From Selenomonas sp. oral taxon 920 (GTDB lineage: Bacteria; Bacillota; Negativicutes; Selenomonadales; Selenomonadaceae), in assembly GCF_001717585.1 (NCBI RefSeq), contig NZ_CP017042.1:595501-659500 (forward strand): DNA of 64,000 bases, read 5' to 3'. Below are positions 61,467 to 64,000 of the stretch, piece after piece. The notes below the pieces were generated by a model that was given only the letters and a program-made list of their open reading frames with translations, was not told the DNA's origin and did not search any database. The position numbers and the translations under genes were made by a program. How positions within the stretch are numbered: position 1 is the stretch's first letter; every line of letters begins with the position of its first letter.

Positions 61467-61901
61467 ATGGACGAGTATCATCCCTGCAAGAAGCCCGACC
61501 CGACGGCGCGGGAGGCAATCGGGAATGTGATGCGTATCCTGCGCACGCAGCGGAAAAAGCCGAACAAGTACAATGCGCGGAAAACAACGGTGTGCGGGCA
61601 TACGTTTGACAGCAAGCGAGAAGCGGAGGTGTATCTGGAACTGCTTGCACAGAAACAGGCGGGCGAGATCGTGCGCATCGGCTTCCAGCCGTCCTACACG
61701 CTTCTTGAGGGGTTCAAGGACAACATGGGGAAGAATCAGAAGCCGATCACCTACACGGCGGATTTCTTCGTGACGTTTGCGGACGGACATTCTGAGGTGA
61801 TCGAGGTGAAAGGCGTGCGTACGCGGGACTACCTGCTGCGCAAGAAGCTGTTTCTCCACATGATGAGGGACACGGATATTGTGTTTCGGGAGGTGCGGTA
61901 A
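61467..61901 (+). CDS. DUF1064 family phage nuclease-like protein
   Basis: 144 residues. The DUF1064 pattern is KYNARKTTVCGHTFDSKREAEVYLELLAQKQ, then FQPSYTL and YTADFFVTFADGHSEVIEVKG, an endonuclease-like alpha/beta fold with acidic residues and a lysine in EVIEVKG. ATG 61467 is eight bases after gagaggcgg. The family is found in early phage operons near replication genes. Its stop overlaps the next ATG. Confidence 0.87.
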   Translation: MDEYHPCKKPDPTAREAIGNVMRILRTQRKKPNKYNARKTTVCGHTFDSKREAEVYLELLAQKQAGEIVRIGFQPSYTLLEGFKDNMGKNQKPITYTADFFVTFADGHSEVIEVKGVRTRDYLLRKKLFLHMMRDTDIVFREVR

Positions 61902-62116
61902 TGAAATATTGCAGATACTGCTCCAACTGTATCACCTGCGAAGACTGTTATTACTGCGAGGCACGGGAAATAACACTTTCATCCGAGCAGATACGCCGTC
62001 CAACGACTTGCCATGAATTTCACTTGTCCTTCACGGGTGATGTGGACACGGGGCGTAGATATCGACCAAAGAAGGAAAAGCCTGTTGTGAGCGATGTCGG
62101 GATATCGTTATTTTAG
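61901..62116 (+). CDS. Cysteine-rich zinc-finger-like phage protein
   Basis: 71 residues. The first 20 hold six cysteines (YCRYCSNCITCEDCYYC), then a C-x-H pair, so one or two metal sites are likely. Function unknown. It overlaps the DUF1064 gene stop by one base. Confidence 0.75.
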   Translation: MKYCRYCSNCITCEDCYYCEAREITLSSEQIRRPTTCHEFHLSFTGDVDTGRRYRPKKEKPVVSDVGISLF

Positions 62117-62128
62117 GGAGGTACGGTA

Positions 62129-62365
62129 GTGGAGTACAAGATAGAGCGGCTGGGCGTCGCAGGGACGCTTGCCTGCCAATTCGAGCACAAGGGGCACAGG
62201 TATTCCGCGCAGGTGGACAAGATTCCGCTGGGCGGTGGAACGGGATGCACGATATGTCCCGAGAACGGGTTTGATGAGCTCTACACGAAAGACCATGTTC
62301 CCTTGACGGAGGTGGGGCTGATCGCGTGCATCGAGGAGTTTGTCTCGGAGTTAGAGGAGGAGTGA
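62129..62365 (+). CDS. Phage protein of unknown function
   Basis: 78 residues from GTG 62129 behind gggaggta. A beta-rich N terminus, a short CTIC pair and an acidic end (FVSELEEE) are seen; no family recognised. Confidence 0.7.
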   Translation: MEYKIERLGVAGTLACQFEHKGHRYSAQVDKIPLGGGTGCTICPENGFDELYTKDHVPLTEVGLIACIEEFVSELEEE

Positions 62366-62370
62366 ACGCA

Positions 62371-62718
62371 ATGGAACCGATAGTTAGCCCCTGGATATTT
62401 TATTGGGTGGATGTAGTTTCTGGATTGAGGTGGGTTCTGCTCGGCACTATGACGGCTTTTATCTGTTTTTGCATCATCGTTGCGGTGCATGTTTTGGTTG
62501 AATTTGACGACGGTTATGAGGCGTTTGTAGGAAAATACTACAAGAAAATAAAAACATTTGTTGTGCTGATAATGGTAAACATCCTGTTGCTTATCGCTAT
62601 TCCGGGGAAAGATACGATGATTACCATGATCGTTGCACAATACACAACTGAAAATAACTTGAACTATATTCTAGACGTGTCAAAGCAAATCATTGAAGCG
62701 ACAAAAAAAGATAAATAG
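62371..62718 (+). CDS. Phage membrane protein
   Basis: 115 residues from ATG 62371, behind gaggagg. Two membrane helices are evident (about 20-43 and 64-82) separated by an acidic and lysine-rich loop. AT-rich codons set it apart from its neighbours. It could be a superinfection-exclusion or membrane-associated early protein; nothing decides. Confidence 0.75.
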   Translation: MEPIVSPWIFYWVDVVSGLRWVLLGTMTAFICFCIIVAVHVLVEFDDGYEAFVGKYYKKIKTFVVLIMVNILLLIAIPGKDTMITMIVAQYTTENNLNYILDVSKQIIEATKKDK

Positions 62719-62729
62719 GAGGCGGTTGC

Positions 62730-63203
62730 ATGAAACACATACTTGACGCATGTTGCGGATCTCGGATGTTCTGGTTCGACAAGGCGCATTCGGCGACCGT
62801 GTTCATGGATAACCGCAGCTTTGCTAAAACGTTGTGCGATGGCCGACGATTCGAGGTCAAGCCCGATCTGATCGCTGACTTCAGAGAGATACCATTTCCT
62901 GACGAGAGTTTCAGGCTTGTCGTATTTGACCCGCCGCACCTGTGCAGTGCAGGAAAGACTTCGTGGCTCGGCATCAAGTACGGCGTGCTCGAAAGCACAT
63001 GGCAGAATGATCTGCGCCGAGGATTCGAGGAGTGTATGCGTGTTCTGCATCCCTACGGCGTGTTGATTTTCAAATGGTCAGAAGATCAGATTTCTACGGC
63101 GGACATTCTGAAACTTCTCCCCGTGCGACCGTTGTTCGGGAACCGGAGGGGTAAGACAATCTGGATGGTGTTCATGAAATTTCCAGAGGAGGAGAGAATA
63201 TGA
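62730..63203 (+). CDS. Phage SAM-dependent methyltransferase-like protein
   Basis: 157 residues. ILDACCGSRMFWF matches the SAM-binding loop, and VVFDPPHL (67-70 for the DPPH) is an N6-adenine/N4-cytosine-type catalytic motif. It lacks a large target-recognition domain, as do many small phage methyltransferases. It overlaps the next gene by four bases. Confidence 0.85.
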   Translation: MKHILDACCGSRMFWFDKAHSATVFMDNRSFAKTLCDGRRFEVKPDLIADFREIPFPDESFRLVVFDPPHLCSAGKTSWLGIKYGVLESTWQNDLRRGFEECMRVLHPYGVLIFKWSEDQISTADILKLLPVRPLFGNRRGKTIWMVFMKFPEEERI

Positions 63204-63583
63204 ATCTCCAGTGGAAGATGAACAATGTTGTTTGTCCACGCGGCAACATGTGCACCTGCATTGCAAAGTTTGACAACAGCCGCTTTTGGCTTCAGAGCGA
63301 TGCGCTTGTGGATGTGCAGGAGTTCCTGCGGCAAGTACAGGAAATCGCACAAATGGCAGGGGCAAAGGTGGTTGAGTCCAAGTACCTTCTGGAGCAACAT
63401 GGGAATTGGTATGACCTCACCGAGCGAAGCGAGAACATTGTCCTTTTCGACGAGGTGTATGACCCTGAGACGGAAACAGCAGATTACAGATATTTTGTTG
63501 ATGATGGTGTTGTCCCCGCAACAGGACGGCGTCGCGTCCGTTATCTTGCGCCGGAGGAGGTTTTTTTCTTGGGAGAAGCGTAA
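63200..63583 (+). CDS. Phage protein of unknown function
   Basis: 127 residues, not recognised. Features are an early PRGNMCTC pair of cysteines, a helical middle and an acidic end (VYDPETETADYRYFVDDG). It overlaps the methyltransferase gene by ATGA. Confidence 0.75.
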   Translation: MNLQWKMNNVVCPRGNMCTCIAKFDNSRFWLQSDALVDVQEFLRQVQEIAQMAGAKVVESKYLLEQHGNWYDLTERSENIVLFDEVYDPETETADYRYFVDDGVVPATGRRRVRYLAPEEVFFLGEA

Positions 63584-63693
63584 GGAATAGCGACTACAAC
63601 CGCAAAAATCGGCTTGAAGTTGCTGAATATCAACCAAAAAGCGGAAAATATGACAACTATCTACGCGAAAAACGCAATGAAGGAGGAGAGCAT

Positions 63694-64000
63694 ATGGGTA
63701 AGAAATACGCATACATCTATCATCCCCTGCACACGGGATATTGGACGGGCTTTGAAACTGTTGAGGCGGCGCTTGCGGCAGCGAGAGAGCGAGACCTTGA
63801 TGCTGAGACCGTCTATATCACCGAGACGGAGGAGTTTGTGCCGCACGTTTGGTACGACAGCGTGATCGACAATCTGCAAGAGGCAGTCGATGATGAGTGC
63901 GCCGGGTGTTATGAGGGCTATCTTGACGATGTGCCGGAGGCAGATAAAGAGGTTCTGGGTGAGATGCTCACTGCGACATTTATACGTTGGGCACAGGAGC
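63694..64000 (+). CDS. Phage protein, 3' end beyond the window
   Basis: The ATG at 63694 follows aaggaggagag and opens MGKKYAYIYHPLHTGYWTGF, then an acidic, helical sequence that runs off the window (102 codons seen). No family recognised. A shorter open frame (63614-63865) in another register has unlikely composition. The 110 bases before it contain no other convincing gene. Confidence 0.7.
   Translation, partial: MGKKYAYIYHPLHTGYWTGFETVEAALAAARERDLDAETVYITETEEFVPHVWYDSVIDNLQEAVDDECAGCYEGYLDDVPEADKEVLGEMLTATFIRWAQE

Larger units (their letters stand above)
49905..64000. mobile_element. Prophage, left part (right end outside the window)
   Basis: The order is that of a temperate siphophage: integrase and lysogeny genes leftward, then a divergent switch and a rightward early operon with Cro, Gp157, ERF, nucleases, replication initiator and helicase loader. 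The left boundary is placed between the integrase stop and the intact host permease, about 49905, where TTGTCTACAA repeats occur. No tRNA lies at the junction. Packaging and tail genes are not yet reached at 64000. Confidence 0.92.

Noticed and set aside
63614-63865. Open frame overlapping the last partial gene
   Set aside because: The frame starting at 63694 has a strong ribosome site and normal acidic phage-protein composition; this one is arginine/serine-rich and has no ribosome site.

Overview
This window looks like a chromosome segment from a Negativicutes bacterium, most likely Selenomonas or a close relative, with the left part of an integrated prophage. That assignment is inference from several things read together: GC-rich genes with Firmicutes-type functions (DUF881 and small-basic-protein genes beside ftsZ, a class II galT), meso-diaminopimelate cell-wall synthesis with linked dapB-asd, and an FtsZ that begins MFEMDD and has no ftsA beside it. 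No rRNA, tRNA or CRISPR array was seen.

Region 1 (1-11335) is a beta- and alpha-galactoside utilisation locus. It holds the end of a GPH-family sugar permease, GH2 beta-galactosidase, galK-galE-galT (Leloir pathway), a LacI-family regulator and a GH36 alpha-galactosidase. A LacI-type operator lies just downstream of a likely promoter ahead of galK, and a 168-bp foldback repeat sits between galT and the regulator gene.

Region 2 (11336-29482) is general metabolism: a long single-chain PurL behind a structured leader; a metal ABC transporter on the minus strand (lipoprotein, ATPase, two permeases, one with an extra cytoplasmic tail); a two-domain NadE whose glutaminase half lacks its catalytic residues; a YbaK-type deacylase; thrC; pckA; recG; a HicAB toxin-antitoxin pair; and dapB-asd.

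Region 3 (29485-43927) is a division and cell-wall cluster: mraZ-rsmH-ftsL-murE-murF-mraY-murD-murG-murC::ddl-ftsQ-DUF881-sbp-ftsZ-rpiB. MurC is fused to D-Ala-D-Ala ligase. ftsI, ftsW, murB and ftsA are absent from the cluster. A second, shorter copy of the foldback repeat lies between mraY and murD.

Region 4 (44019-49865) is a minus-strand group: an NCS2-like permease, an exported glucosaminidase, an ABC-F ATPase, a UbiB-family kinase-like protein and an AroH chorismate mutase.

Region 5 (about 49905 to the right edge) is the left arm of a temperate phage. The integrase, three exported-protein cargo genes, an ImmA-like protein and a CI-type repressor lie on the minus strand. A divergent switch with three AAAGTTACTTT-type operators separates them from a rightward early operon: Cro-like protein, a candidate C4-like RNA with a leader ORF, HTH protein, LysM protein, Gp157, ERF annealing protein, nucleases, a replication initiator whose gene contains a 12-bp iteron array, DnaC-like loader, MazG-like pyrophosphohydrolase, PAPS-reductase-like protein, DUF1064 nuclease and a methyltransferase. 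Packaging and structural genes and the right attachment site lie beyond the window.
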